Below are positions 1 through 8,823 of a stretch of 64,000 bases of DNA, piece after piece (the first letter of the stretch is position 1; every line of letters starts with the position of its first letter). A program made the position numbers and the translations under genes. The notes under the pieces are model-generated. The model did no database searches, was not told the origin of the DNA, and saw nothing but the letters and a program-made list of their open reading frames with translations. The stretch is from positions 23,343 to 87,342 of the forward strand of contig CALEYW010000033.1 in the NCBI GenBank assembly GCA_937927945.1. The letters are read 5' to 3'. The DNA comes from an uncultured candidate division WPS-2 bacterium. GTDB lineage: Bacteria; Vulcanimicrobiota; Vulcanimicrobiia; Vulcanimicrobiales; Vulcanimicrobiaceae.

Positions 1-156
1 ATGACCGCGCCCGCGGTGTCGCAGCATCTGAAGCTGCTCCGCGAAGCAGGCCTCGTTCAGGTGCGGCGCGACGCGCAGCGGCGCATCTACGCCATCGACC
101 CAGCCGGACTTGCGGAGATGGACGCGTGGCTGGGCCGCTTCCGCCGCCTTTGGTGA
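1..156 (+). CDS. ArsR-family transcriptional regulator, C-terminal part (cut by window start)
   Basis: The first 51 codons read as the recognition helix and wing of an ArsR/SmtB winged-helix repressor: TAPAVSQHLKLLREAGLV, then VRRDAQRRIYAIDP, then a short tail ending GRFRRLW. The phrase VSQHLKLLREAGL is the typical helix-turn-helix of this family, which binds operator DNA as a dimer. The ATG at position 1 is probably internal, because family members carry about 30-40 more residues upstream. The ligand cannot be judged because the N-terminal part is missing. Transcribed towards ftsY. Confidence 0.75.
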   Translation: MTAPAVSQHLKLLREAGLVQVRRDAQRRIYAIDPAGLAEMDAWLGRFRRLW

Positions 157-161
157 CGCGG

Positions 162-1085
162 CTACGCCGCCGCGGTCACTTCGAACAGCGCCTTCGTGAA
201 CTCGGCTGGATCGAACGGCTGCAATGCGTCGATCGCTTCGCCTAGGCCGACGTATTTCACCGGCACGCCGAGCTGGTCGACGATGCCGACCAGCACGCCG
301 CCTTTCGAGGTCGAATCGAGCTTGGTGACCACCACGCCGGTCAGCAGCGTCGCTTCGTTGAAGAGCTTCGCTTGCGAGAGCGCGTTCTGTCCGGTCGTCC
401 CGTCGACGACGAGCAGCGTCTCCGCGGGCGGCGCGCCGGTCTCGCGCTCGATCACGCGCCGCATCTTCTTCAGCTCTTCCATCAAGTTCGTTTTCGTTTG
501 CAGGCGGCCGGCCGTGTCGACCAGCACGACGTCGACACCTCGCGCCTTCGCCGCGGTCATCCCGTCGAAGACGACGGATGACGGATCCGAACCTTCGGCG
601 CCGCGGAGGTACTCGGCGCCGGCGCGCTCGGCCCACACCGCGAGCTGCTCCGCTGCGGCCGCGCGGAACGTATCCGCAGCAACGACCATCACTTTGCGGC
701 GCTGACTGCGCAGCAATGCGGCAAGCTTCCCGATAGTCGTCGTCTTGCCGCTGCCGTTCACGCCGACCACCAACACGACCGCGGGCTTCGCGCCGAGTGC
801 GAGGCCCATCTCGGGGAGCGTGAGGAAGTTCTGCACGTCGCGCCGGAACCGCTCGACGACGCGGTCGCTCGTCTCGTAGCGATCCTGCTTCGCGACGGCG
901 CGCAACGCGTCGACGATCTTCAGCGTCGTCGGCACGCCGAAATCCGCCGCCAGCAAGATCTCCTCGAGATCTTCCCACAGCGCTTCGTCGACCGGACGGC
1001 GAGCAAGCGCCATCGTTTCGAGCTCGCCGCCGAACGCCTCGCGGGTGCGTGTCAGCGCAGTCTTGAGCTTCGCGAACCAACTCAC
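162..1085 (-). CDS. ftsY: Signal recognition particle receptor FtsY
   Basis: GTPase that docks the SRP-ribosome complex at the membrane for co-translational insertion of membrane proteins. The N domain (SWFAKLKTALTRTREAFGG onward) is followed by the G domain with P-loop GVNGSGKTTT near residue 110, ADTFRAAAAEQL, DTAGRLQ, and TKLDSTSKGG. The C-terminal GLGEAIDALQPFDP is typical of FtsY and separates it from Ffh, which has an M domain. No long acidic A domain is present, as in many non-enterobacterial FtsY. A GTG at 1085 was chosen; upstream codons back to 1145 would overlap the divergent reductase and do not look like FtsY. Confidence 0.93.
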   Translation of the reverse strand: MSWFAKLKTALTRTREAFGGELETMALARRPVDEALWEDLEEILLAADFGVPTTLKIVDALRAVAKQDRYETSDRVVERFRRDVQNFLTLPEMGLALGAKPAVVLVVGVNGSGKTTTIGKLAALLRSQRRKVMVVAADTFRAAAAEQLAVWAERAGAEYLRGAEGSDPSSVVFDGMTAAKARGVDVVLVDTAGRLQTKTNLMEELKKMRRVIERETGAPPAETLLVVDGTTGQNALSQAKLFNEATLLTGVVVTKLDSTSKGGVLVGIVDQLGVPVKYVGLGEAIDALQPFDPAEFTKALFEVTAAA

Positions 1086-1143
1086 GGGGAACCGACATTC
1101 GCCGTCTCGCCTCAGGCGCCTAGAAGGTGGGTACGTGGTCTGC

Positions 1144-2064
1144 ATGATTGCGCAGCGTGAGATCGCACCGGGCGTCGCCGTCGCGGCGATCGGCTTCGGC
1201 GGCTACCACCTGGGCCTGATCGAGGACGAGCGCGAGGCGATCCGTCTGCTGTTGACCGCGATCGACGCCGGGATCACGTTCCTCGACAACGCTTGGGAAT
1301 ACAACAAACACGTCAGCGAAGAGCGCATGGGCAAAGCTCTCGCCGAGGGCGGCCGGCGCGACGGCGTCTTCCTGATGACGAAGGTGTGTACGCACGGGCG
1401 CGACGGCAAGGTGGCGATGCAGCAGCTCGAGGAGTCGCTGCGCCGGTTGCGCACCGACCATCTCGATTTGTGGCAGATCCACGAGGTCGTGTACGACGAC
1501 GATCCCGCGCGGCACTATGCCAAAGGCGGCGCGGTCGAAGCGCTCGACCGTGCGAAGCGCGACGGGAAGGTCCGCTTCGTCGGCTTCACCGGGCACAAAC
1601 GGCCCGAGATTCACCGTGAGATGATCGAACGCGGATACCCCTTCGACACCGCGCAGATGCCGCTCAACGTCTGCGATGCCAGCTACCGCAGCTTCGAGCG
1701 AGGAGTGCTTCCGCTCGCGCGCGACCGCGGGATCAAAGCGATCGGCATGAAGGGGTTCGCCGAAGGCCGCCTCATCGGAGCCGGCGGCATCGCGCCCGAC
1801 GACGCGCTTCGCTATGCGATGTCGCTGCCGGGCGTGCTCACCACGGTCACCGGCATCGACTCACGGCAGGTCCTCGATCATCACGTGCGCATCGCGGACG
1901 GCTTCACGCCGCTCGACGAGGTCGCGATGCAAGCCCTGCGCGACAAGTATCGTCCGCTTGCGACCGACGGCCATCTCGAGCTCTACAAGTCCACCGCGAA
2001 GAACGACGCCGACGAAGGCCGCGCGGTGCACGGTTTCCCGCCGATGAGCGAGCTCGCGATGTAG
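1144..2064 (+). CDS. Aldo/keto reductase
   Basis: NAD(P)H-dependent carbonyl reductase of the AKR superfamily, a TIM barrel, 306 aa. The catalytic tetrad is visible: Asp48 and Tyr53 in LDNAWEYN, Lys80 in LMTKVC, and His113 in LWQIHE. The barrel continues with VRFVGFTGHKRPEIH and IKAIGMKGFAEG. The ATG at 1144 follows an AAGGTGG ribosome binding site; an upstream ATG at 1045 would run into ftsY. It is divergent from ftsY with 58 bases between starts. The substrate cannot be predicted. The DNAWEYN site and KVCTHGRDG segment resemble the group often annotated as oxidoreductases of unknown substrate. Confidence 0.85.
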   Translation: MIAQREIAPGVAVAAIGFGGYHLGLIEDEREAIRLLLTAIDAGITFLDNAWEYNKHVSEERMGKALAEGGRRDGVFLMTKVCTHGRDGKVAMQQLEESLRRLRTDHLDLWQIHEVVYDDDPARHYAKGGAVEALDRAKRDGKVRFVGFTGHKRPEIHREMIERGYPFDTAQMPLNVCDASYRSFERGVLPLARDRGIKAIGMKGFAEGRLIGAGGIAPDDALRYAMSLPGVLTTVTGIDSRQVLDHHVRIADGFTPLDEVAMQALRDKYRPLATDGHLELYKSTAKNDADEGRAVHGFPPMSELAM

Positions 2065-2094
2065 TCGTCAGCGTCCATCGTCACAAAACTGCGC

Positions 2095-3618
2095 TCAGCG
2101 TGACGAAGCCTTGTAGAACCGTACCAGATCGGCTTTGAACTGGACCAGCGAGTCGTGGTTGAGGTAGACCTCGTGGCCTGAGGCGTAGTACGCGTAGTGC
2201 AGCTGGCGGCGCTGCGCCGGCGTCAGGTTCATGTGATCGAGCAGATATTCCGTGCCGTAGAACGCGGTCGCCAGATCGTAGTAGCCGTTCGCGGAGAGGA
2301 TCTGCAGCGAGGGGTTCTGCGCGATCGCCGACTTCAGGTCGGCGACGACGCTGGGAGCGTTCGAGTCCTCGCCGCGCTGGTACTTCCACGACGTGTTCAC
2401 GCCGAAATCCAAGACGTCGTACGGGCGTTCGTCGGCGTAGTGGAGCACGTCGTGGGCGTAGTGGTTGAACGCGCCGACGAACGCCGAGGCCGCCATCGTC
2501 GAGGATGGATCGAAGCTCGGGAACGTCCCGTTGCGATCCAGTTCGGTGCCGGTGTAGCGGCCGTCCAACCGGCCGACGATCAGCCCGCTGCTGCGCAGCA
2601 ATTGATCGCCGAAGCGATTGGGATTGATGCGCAGGTTCGCGGCTTCGATATACGCGCTGTCGAGCCCGGTGTAGGCGTGCAGCTTCGCCACGATCTGCGC
2701 GCGGGTCGCGGCATCGAGCGTGTCGCCGCGCCGGAGCGCTTGGGCGTACGGACCGCCGGCGAATGCGCGCACTTCGGCGGCGAAGCGGGCCAGGTCCGGC
2801 GGATTGCCCGCGACCTTGTGGTGGTACCACGCCACGGCCGCTTCAGTCGGCAGATACGTGATGTAGTTGATGTCTTCGCCCGGGCCTTGACCGATCGGCA
2901 GCAGGTTGTAGCTGAGCGCCGAGGAGAGCAGCACTACGCCGGAGACGGCCATGCCGTCGGTCTGCAGCAGGTTCACGACGTTCGCCGCGCGCGTCGTGCC
3001 GTAGGATTCGCCGAAGAGAAACTTCGGCGACTCCCAGCGTCCGTTGCGCGACACCCAGCGCTCGATGAACTGCGTGAATGCCTTCGCGTCCTCGTCGATG
3101 CCGTAGAAGTCGGTCGTCTTACCGCGCGCGACGACCGTGCTCCAGCCCGTGCCGACCGCATCGACGAACACCAGATCGCTGGTGTCGAGGAGCGACGATT
3201 CGTTCTGGACCAGCGGCGGGTTCGGCGGCGGCTGCGATCCGTCGGACGGCACCTTCACGCGGACCGGGCCGATCGCGCCCATGTGCAGCCAGATCGACGA
3301 CGACCCGGGGCCGCCGTTCCACACGAACGTGACCGGCCGCGTGCGCGGCGCGCTGCCGTCGGCGGTGTAGGCGACGTAGAACACGCTGGCCGTCGGCAGA
3401 CCGTCGGCGTCGTGCAGCAGCAGCGAGCCGGCGCGCGCCGTGTACGCGATCCGCCGGCCGCCGAGCGTAATCGCGTGATGCGTCACCGCATCCTTGACTT
3501 TGGGGATCGGCCGCGGCGACGGCGTCGGGCTGGGCGTCGCTTGCGCGAGGACGCGCGCGGGCGCGGCCGAGACGAGCGCGAACGCGGCTACGACGAGGGC
3601 GATGATGAGTCGTCGCAT
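2095..3618 (-). CDS. Secreted serine carboxypeptidase-like peptidase (S10 family), copy 1
   Basis: A 507-aa exported peptidase. Residues 1-26 form a signal peptide (MRRLIIALVVAAFALVSA), followed by a Pro/Ser/Thr linker. The S10 core shows the oxyanion and substrate-binding motif WNGGPGSSS near residue 105, the nucleophile Ser in GESYGT near 205, the Asp in NGYYDLAT and the His in ASGHEVYLN near the C-terminus, giving a complete Ser-Asp-His triad. The family removes C-terminal residues from peptides at acidic pH. The ATG lies 2 bases after the stop of a paralogue of the same length, so the two are translated together. It probably acts in the periplasm or outside the cell. Confidence 0.87.
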   Translation of the reverse strand: MRRLIIALVVAAFALVSAAPARVLAQATPSPTPSPRPIPKVKDAVTHHAITLGGRRIAYTARAGSLLLHDADGLPTASVFYVAYTADGSAPRTRPVTFVWNGGPGSSSIWLHMGAIGPVRVKVPSDGSQPPPNPPLVQNESSLLDTSDLVFVDAVGTGWSTVVARGKTTDFYGIDEDAKAFTQFIERWVSRNGRWESPKFLFGESYGTTRAANVVNLLQTDGMAVSGVVLLSSALSYNLLPIGQGPGEDINYITYLPTEAAVAWYHHKVAGNPPDLARFAAEVRAFAGGPYAQALRRGDTLDAATRAQIVAKLHAYTGLDSAYIEAANLRINPNRFGDQLLRSSGLIVGRLDGRYTGTELDRNGTFPSFDPSSTMAASAFVGAFNHYAHDVLHYADERPYDVLDFGVNTSWKYQRGEDSNAPSVVADLKSAIAQNPSLQILSANGYYDLATAFYGTEYLLDHMNLTPAQRRQLHYAYYASGHEVYLNHDSLVQFKADLVRFYKASSR

Positions 3619-3620
3619 GA

Positions 3621-5180
3621 TCAGCGCACCGAAGCCTTTTGATAGAATTTCACGAGATCGGCTTTCAGCGCGCGCCGCGCCTCGTCGTTGAGATAGATCA
3701 TGTGGCCGGACGGATAGAACCCGTAGTCGACGTGCGAGCGGGTCGTCGCGTCGAGTCCGAGGTGGTTGAGCGTGTACTCCGTGCCGAAGAACGGCGTCGC
3801 CAGATCGAAATAGCCGTTGGCGGCGAAGACGTGCAGGTACGGATTCTTGATCAGCGCTTCGCGCAGGTCTTTCGAGGAGTTCGGGGCGACGATCGAGTGC
3901 GTCCGGCGAAAGTTCCAATGCGCGCCGACGACGCCGTAGTTCGTCCCCAGATACGGACGCTCGACACGGTAGCCGAGATCGTCGCGCACGTAGCGTCCGA
4001 ACGCCGTCACCATCGCGTCGGTCAGCAAATCGTCGCTGGTCGGATCGTAGGTCGCCGAGTCGGTCGTGCGATCGAGCTCGGGACCCTGGTAGCGGCCGTC
4101 GAGACGCCCCGTCGCCGAACCCGCTCCGCCGAGCAGCACGTGCTCGAAGCGGCTCGGGTCGATACGCAGATCGGCGCGGTCGATGTAGGGAAGATCCAGG
4201 CCGGTGTACGCGTGCAGTTTCGCGACGATCTCACGGCGCGTTGCCGGGTCGAGGGCGTCGCCGCGCATCAGCGCGTCGGCGTACGGTCCGAGCGCGAACG
4301 CGCGGACCTCGTCGACGAAACGCGCCAAGTCCGGCGGGTTCCCGGCAACGCGATGATGGTACCAGGCGACCGCGGCTTCGGTCGGCAGAAAGCTGACGTA
4401 CTGATAGTCTTCGCCCGGACCTTGCCCGTTGTCGAGAGCGTTGTAGTCGAGCACCGACGAGACGAGCACCACCCCGTCGACGGCCATCCCGCCGTGCTGC
4501 AGCCCGTTGACGACCACCGCCGCGCGCATCGTGCCGTACGATTCGCCGAACAGAAATTTCGGCGAGAGCCAGCGGTCGTTCTCGTTCACCCAGTCGCGGA
4601 TGAACCGTTCGAACGCGTGCGCGTCTTCGTCGATTCCGAAGAACGTTTTGGGCGTTCCCTTCCCGGCGATCTGACTGTATCCGGTAGCGACGGCGTCGAT
4701 GAAGACCAGATCGCTGGTGTCGATCAGCGAGTCGGGGTTCGGTGCGACCTGCAGGCCGGGCGCCGGCGGGGTGGCGTTCGAGGGGACCGGAACGCGCATC
4801 GGCCCGTACGACGCCATGTGCAGCCACATCGACGACGAACCCGGGCCGCCGTTCCAAAAGAACGTGACCGGACGGGTCCGCGGGTCGGCACCGTCCGCGG
4901 TGTACGAAACGGAGAACACCTGCGCGATCTCTTCGTTGTCCGCGTTGCGCAGCGTCATCGTGCCGGCTCTCGCGGTATACGCGATCGTGCGGCCGCCGAC
5001 GGTCACGCTGTGGTGCGTTACGGCCGGCGGCGGGTACGCGCCCGGGGCGGCCGGGGCTGCCGACGCTGCCGGCGCTGGCGAGGCCGGGGGCCGACCCACA
5101 GCTGCGGGCGCGGGCCCGGCGGCGACCGCGCACGCGAGCAGCGCCGCGACCGGTAACGGCGCGTATCTCCGTATTTTCAC
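3621..5180 (-). CDS. Secreted serine carboxypeptidase-like peptidase (S10 family), copy 2
   Basis: A 519-aa paralogue of the downstream gene with the same layout: signal peptide (KIRRYAPLPVAALLACAVAAG), an Ala/Pro-rich linker, WNGGPGSSSMW, GESYGTMRAA with the nucleophile Ser, NGYFDLATPFFG and YPSGHMIYLN. All three catalytic residues are present in both copies, so neither is obviously dead. A GTG start at 5180 precedes the signal peptide; the long open frame upstream is not peptidase-like. The gap to the flagellar gene upstream is only 28 bases, so both peptidases may be read through from the flagellar operon. Divergent linkers suggest an old duplication. Confidence 0.86.
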   Translation of the reverse strand: MKIRRYAPLPVAALLACAVAAGPAPAAVGRPPASPAPAASAAPAAPGAYPPPAVTHHSVTVGGRTIAYTARAGTMTLRNADNEEIAQVFSVSYTADGADPRTRPVTFFWNGGPGSSSMWLHMASYGPMRVPVPSNATPPAPGLQVAPNPDSLIDTSDLVFIDAVATGYSQIAGKGTPKTFFGIDEDAHAFERFIRDWVNENDRWLSPKFLFGESYGTMRAAVVVNGLQHGGMAVDGVVLVSSVLDYNALDNGQGPGEDYQYVSFLPTEAAVAWYHHRVAGNPPDLARFVDEVRAFALGPYADALMRGDALDPATRREIVAKLHAYTGLDLPYIDRADLRIDPSRFEHVLLGGAGSATGRLDGRYQGPELDRTTDSATYDPTSDDLLTDAMVTAFGRYVRDDLGYRVERPYLGTNYGVVGAHWNFRRTHSIVAPNSSKDLREALIKNPYLHVFAANGYFDLATPFFGTEYTLNHLGLDATTRSHVDYGFYPSGHMIYLNDEARRALKADLVKFYQKASVR

Positions 5181-5208
5181 GGAGCGAATGTTCGGCGCTT
5201 CGTAAGGC

Positions 5209-5508
5209 CTATCCCGCGGCCTGCGCGTCGACCGCGTAGACGAAGGCGAGGACTTCGGCGACGACCGCGTACAGCTCGCGCGGCAGCGCCTGGCCGACTT
5301 CCAGCTTGGACAAGGCTTGCACGAGGCCCGCATCCTGATGGACCGGGATGTCGTGCTCGCGCGCGATCCGCACGATCTCCTCGGCCGTCAGCCCGCGGCC
5401 GACGGCGACGATCTCCGGCGGCTCCGCGCCGGCCGGATCGTACGAAAGCGCCGCCGCCGCCGGACGGTCGGGCGCGTTGCGCCGGGCGTCGTAATAGCGC
5501 GGGTTCAT
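5209..5508 (-). CDS. FlhB C-terminal-domain protein (YlqH/FlhX-like)
   Basis: A 99-aa protein matching only the cytoplasmic C-terminal domain of the flagellar export switch FlhB: ALSYDP, then PEIVAVGRGLTAEEIVRIAREHDIPVHQD, LVQALSKLEVGQALPRELYAVVAEVLAFVY. The transmembrane half and the NPTH autocleavage motif are absent. Such stand-alone domains (B. subtilis YlqH) can partly substitute for the FlhB C-domain and often sit next to FliK-like genes, as here, where the start overlaps the FliK-like stop by 4 bases. The likely role is a substrate-specificity accessory of flagellar export; it is not proven here. Confidence 0.8.
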   Translation of the reverse strand: MNPRYYDARRNAPDRPAAAALSYDPAGAEPPEIVAVGRGLTAEEIVRIAREHDIPVHQDAGLVQALSKLEVGQALPRELYAVVAEVLAFVYAVDAQAAG

Positions 5509-7475
5509 GCCGACCGGTCGACCACGGCGTTCGGATCGACGGCCGGCGCGGGCGCCGCCTCGACGCCGACCGTCGACGTGATGCCGACCGACGCGCCGGC
5601 GGACGCGACGCGATAGCGCAGCGACTCCAGCCGTTCGGTCAGGCGCCCGAGCGCGTCGCGGAACACCCGCATCGTCGGCGCCGACTCGGCCCGCACGTCG
5701 ACCGTGACGTCACGGCCCACCGTCACCAAGTCGATCGCAACGGTGCCGTAGTGCGCGGTGTCGAGCACGAACGCGATGCGGAAATTTTCGCCGTCGAGTT
5801 TGGCGCCGCGCTGCGGAGCGTCGCGCGAAACACTGATTCGCGCGCTGGCCGGTCCGTGCTCCGTGGCGAGCGGAATCGTGAACGCGATGCCGTTCGGATT
5901 CGCGGCAAACGTTTGGGCTGCGGACACTTGCACCGCGGTCAGCGCGCTGATCGCTCCGGCCAGCGCGGGAGCCAGCGCTTCCGGCGTCGCGGGGTCGGCG
6001 GCCAGCACCAGCATCGTCTGCTTCAGATCGGCACTCAGCGCCGCGCTGCGTTCCGCGACCACCGCCGCCGCGATCGTCGGCCGCGGATCGGGCGCCGACC
6101 GCACAGGGTTGAGGGCCGGCGACGCCGGCCCGGCTTGATGCGCCGCCGCTTGCGCGCCGGAGGGAGGCGACGCGGGACGACCGGCCGGTGCGCCGGCGGG
6201 CGGCTGCGCCGTCGCGGCCGCGGTGTTCGCGGTGGGGTTCGGCGCACCGCCGGGCAACGGAGCGGGCGTCTCCAACGCGCGTGCAGCGGCGAGCAGCGTC
6301 GCGAGCTTCGGCTCGGCGCCGTCGACGACGTGTTCGACGTAGGCCGCGATCTGCGCCGCCAGCGCCGGCGAGCGCGGGTCGATCCGTCCGACGAAGGCGA
6401 TCATCGTTCGCAGCGTGGCGACGTGCGGCTCGACCGCGGCGCGCGGCAGTGCGCGTTCGAGCGTCGCGAGCGCGTTGGGCAGATGGTCCGGCCGTTCGAG
6501 CGCCAGGGTCGCGGCCGCGACGTTGCTCGGCGTCACCGGCAGCCGCAGCGCGCGCAGCAGCGCGACCGGCTCCGCGTACGCCGCCAAGCCCGTCTTCCCG
6601 GCGAACGTGCCGGCGGACGCCTGCGCGCTCACGGTGCCCGGCGGGGCGGGAAGCCGGCGTCCGACCAAGTCGGCGAGCGTCGCGTTCTGGTTCTGGTTCC
6701 TGACGATCTTGGGCGCGATCTGCGGGGGCGGCACGAAGCGTTGGGCCGGGATCGGCGGCGGCGCGGCCGCCGGTAGGAGCGACGTCTCGAGCGTGGCCGG
6801 CGCAGCCGAGGACGGCGTCGCGGAACCGGGCGCCGTCGTCGCCCGCGCGGCGGCGAGACGGGCTTCGATCGAGTTCGGTTCCCCCGCGACGACGACCGTG
6901 CGCAGCGGCAGGTCACCGCGCGGCGCCGACGGCTCACCCGACGGCGCGGTCACCGACGCGCGCGAAACGACCGCGCCGAGCGATCCCCCGAGGCCGGGCG
7001 GCGTGGGCGGCGCGGTCGTCGCGGCGGAAGGAGCCGCGGGCGAGGCGGACGGGGACGCGGGCGCGGCCTGGGGCGCTGCGGGCGGTGACGTGGACGCGGC
7101 GGCCGGCGGGACCGGCGCGGGGGCGAAGAGCCCGGGATCGGGCGCGAGCGGCACGCTTGACGGACCGGTCTCGACCGCCGCCGGAGCGCCCGTCGCGACG
7201 ATCTGCAAGAGGATGCGCTCGCCGTCGAAGCCGGTGACGCGCACTTGCAGCACGTCGCCGGGGTGGACGGTCGGCGGAAGCGACGCCGCCACCCGGCGCC
7301 CGGCGATCTCGAGCAAATCGGTCAGGCCGTTCGACGGCAGCACGCGCGCGGTCACGACCGCGTCGACGACCAGCAGCGCGCGCAGCGCTTGCGCGTCGGC
7401 GGCGAGCGATGCGAGTTCGGCGTCGATGAGCGCCGCAAGATCCGCGCCCCCCGCGGCAAGCGGATCGATGCTCAT
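5505..7475 (-). CDS. FliK-like flagellar hook-length control protein (YlqG-like)
   Basis: A 656-aa protein with an N-terminal region (ALIDAELASLAADAQALRALLVVDAVVTARVLPSN) resembling an OB-like start, then about 150 residues of Pro/Ala/Ser-rich low-complexity sequence, a helical middle, and a C-terminal domain (about 520-650) with the FliK-C character: FRIAFVLDTAHYGTVAIDLVTVGRDVTVDVRAE followed by ALGRLTERLESLRYRV. FliK C-domains switch the export gate to filament substrates by contacting FlhB; the neighbour encodes that FlhB domain. The long disordered linker is typical of molecular rulers. It could instead be a YlqG-type protein with a related but unproven role. Confidence 0.68.
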   Translation of the reverse strand: MSIDPLAAGGADLAALIDAELASLAADAQALRALLVVDAVVTARVLPSNGLTDLLEIAGRRVAASLPPTVHPGDVLQVRVTGFDGERILLQIVATGAPAAVETGPSSVPLAPDPGLFAPAPVPPAAASTSPPAAPQAAPASPSASPAAPSAATTAPPTPPGLGGSLGAVVSRASVTAPSGEPSAPRGDLPLRTVVVAGEPNSIEARLAAARATTAPGSATPSSAAPATLETSLLPAAAPPPIPAQRFVPPPQIAPKIVRNQNQNATLADLVGRRLPAPPGTVSAQASAGTFAGKTGLAAYAEPVALLRALRLPVTPSNVAAATLALERPDHLPNALATLERALPRAAVEPHVATLRTMIAFVGRIDPRSPALAAQIAAYVEHVVDGAEPKLATLLAAARALETPAPLPGGAPNPTANTAAATAQPPAGAPAGRPASPPSGAQAAAHQAGPASPALNPVRSAPDPRPTIAAAVVAERSAALSADLKQTMLVLAADPATPEALAPALAGAISALTAVQVSAAQTFAANPNGIAFTIPLATEHGPASARISVSRDAPQRGAKLDGENFRIAFVLDTAHYGTVAIDLVTVGRDVTVDVRAESAPTMRVFRDALGRLTERLESLRYRVASAGASVGITSTVGVEAAPAPAVDPNAVVDRSA

Positions 7476-7499
7476 GGACGCTCGCTCATCGCACGGGCG

Positions 7500-7820
7500 C
7501 TACGCCGTGAAGTCGATCAGATGCCGCGGTTCATCGAAGCCGGCCGCCTCGTCGACGACGTCTTCGAACGGCATGCGCCGTTTGCCGTCGCGCTCGTGCG
7601 CCTCGCCGCGGGCATCGCGTTCGGCGTTGGCGTCGACACGGTTCCCCAGCGACTCGGCGGCCTCGTCGATCGTCTCTTGGCGCTCCACCACCTGCGCGGC
7701 GAACGCGGCTTGGGCCGCGGCCTGCGCTTCGCGCGGCGCTTCCTGCGCTCGTTGATTCAGCGGAGCGGTTTGCACCGCTTGCCAGATCGCCCCCTGAATG
7801 TCGGTCGGACGGATCGCCAC
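7500..7820 (-). CDS. Small flagellar-cluster protein of unknown function
   Basis: A 106-aa hydrophilic protein with no membrane segment. The N-terminus MAIRPTDIQGAIWQAVQTAPL is followed by an Ala/Gln/Glu-rich amphipathic helix (REAQAAAQAAFAAQVVERQETIDEAAES) and a charged tail ending LIDFTA. Short proteins with this start and end lie between fliA and fliK-like genes in several Firmicutes-type flagellar clusters, but I know no function. The GTG start at 7820 has an AGGAGG ribosome binding site 8 bases upstream. It lies 24 bases before the FliK-like gene, so they are probably co-transcribed. Confidence 0.6.
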   Translation of the reverse strand: MAIRPTDIQGAIWQAVQTAPLNQRAQEAPREAQAAAQAAFAAQVVERQETIDEAAESLGNRVDANAERDARGEAHERDGKRRMPFEDVVDEAAGFDEPRHLIDFTA

Positions 7821-7856
7821 GGGGGTGGCCTCCTTGCTCGGGCTGTGGACCCTTGG

Positions 7857-8702
7857 CTAGCCGGTCGCTCCGACGTCGCCCGTCGGGGTGGTGGCTGCAT
7901 TTCTCCGGGTGTACTTCTGCTTCACGGTCGGGTCGCCCTCACGATAGCCGAGGTCGTTCCGCAGCGAGCGAAGCTTCGTGCGCAGGTGGATCACCGCCTG
8001 GGCGTGGATCTGCGAGACCCGCGATTCCGAGACGTTCAGCGCGCCCTTTATTTCCTTGAGGGTGAGACCCTCGAAGTAGTAGAGCGAGATCACGGTCCGT
8101 TCTTGGGGCGGGAGGTCGTCGACGGCGCGGACCAGCGCGAGCTTGATCTCGCGGGCTTCGACGGCGCTGGTGACCTCGGTGCCGTCGTCGCGCAACGTGT
8201 CGAGCAGCGGGATCTCGTATCCGCGCTCGTTGGGGAGGAACTCTTCGAGCGAGAGGACCGCGGTGCCGCGGATCTTCTGCATGAGGACGTCGAGCTCTTT
8301 ACGAGTGAGCCCCATCTTGAGGGCGACTTCGTCCTCGGTCGCGGCGCGGCCGAATTCGACTTCGAGCTCCTGGTACGTCCGTTCGAGTTCGCGAGCACGC
8401 TGCCGCACCGCGCGGGGAACCCAGTCGAGCGCCCGCAACGCGTCGAGAATCGCGCCATTGATCCGCGTAATGGCGTAGGTCTCGAACTTTACGCCGCGTT
8501 CGTCGTCGTATTTCTCGATCGCGTCGATCAGACCGAGGATGCCGTCGTTGATGAGATCGTTGATCTCGACGTTCGGCGGCAAGTTGATCGAAATTCGCCC
8601 CGCGACGTATTTCACGAGGTGCAGATATTTATGGACGATCTCTTCGCGGCTAAGTTCGATTCCGCCAATGACGTAACGGGAAGAATCGCGGAGTGCTTTC
8701 AC
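7857..8702 (-). CDS. fliA: FliA/WhiG-type sigma factor (sigma-28 class)
   Basis: Sigma-70 family factor of the motility group. Region 2 reads YLHLVKYVAGRISINLPPNVEINDLINDGILGLIDAIEKYD and FETYAITRINGAILDALRALDWVPR, the hallmark of FliA/WhiG. Region 3 follows (EVEFGRAATEDEVALKMG), and region 4 carries LPPQERTVISLYYFEGLTLKEIKGALNVSESRVSQIHAQAV. It would direct RNA polymerase to flagellar and chemotaxis promoters. The GTG at 8702 has GGAG 6 bases upstream; a TTG at 8744 would add 14 residues. A Lys/Arg-rich tail of about 30 residues after region 4 is longer than usual. Confidence 0.9.
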   Translation of the reverse strand: MKALRDSSRYVIGGIELSREEIVHKYLHLVKYVAGRISINLPPNVEINDLINDGILGLIDAIEKYDDERGVKFETYAITRINGAILDALRALDWVPRAVRQRARELERTYQELEVEFGRAATEDEVALKMGLTRKELDVLMQKIRGTAVLSLEEFLPNERGYEIPLLDTLRDDGTEVTSAVEAREIKLALVRAVDDLPPQERTVISLYYFEGLTLKEIKGALNVSESRVSQIHAQAVIHLRTKLRSLRNDLGYREGDPTVKQKYTRRNAATTPTGDVGATG

Positions 8703-8823
8703 GGCATGCTCCAAAGACGGGACGTCACCCAGCGTCGTCCCCAATTACTCTTCGGTTCACGGCCGAGCGCTAAAGCTCCCCTCGGGTCCGGCCGAAAACC
8801 GTTTGATTCTGGTTTGCGCTTGG

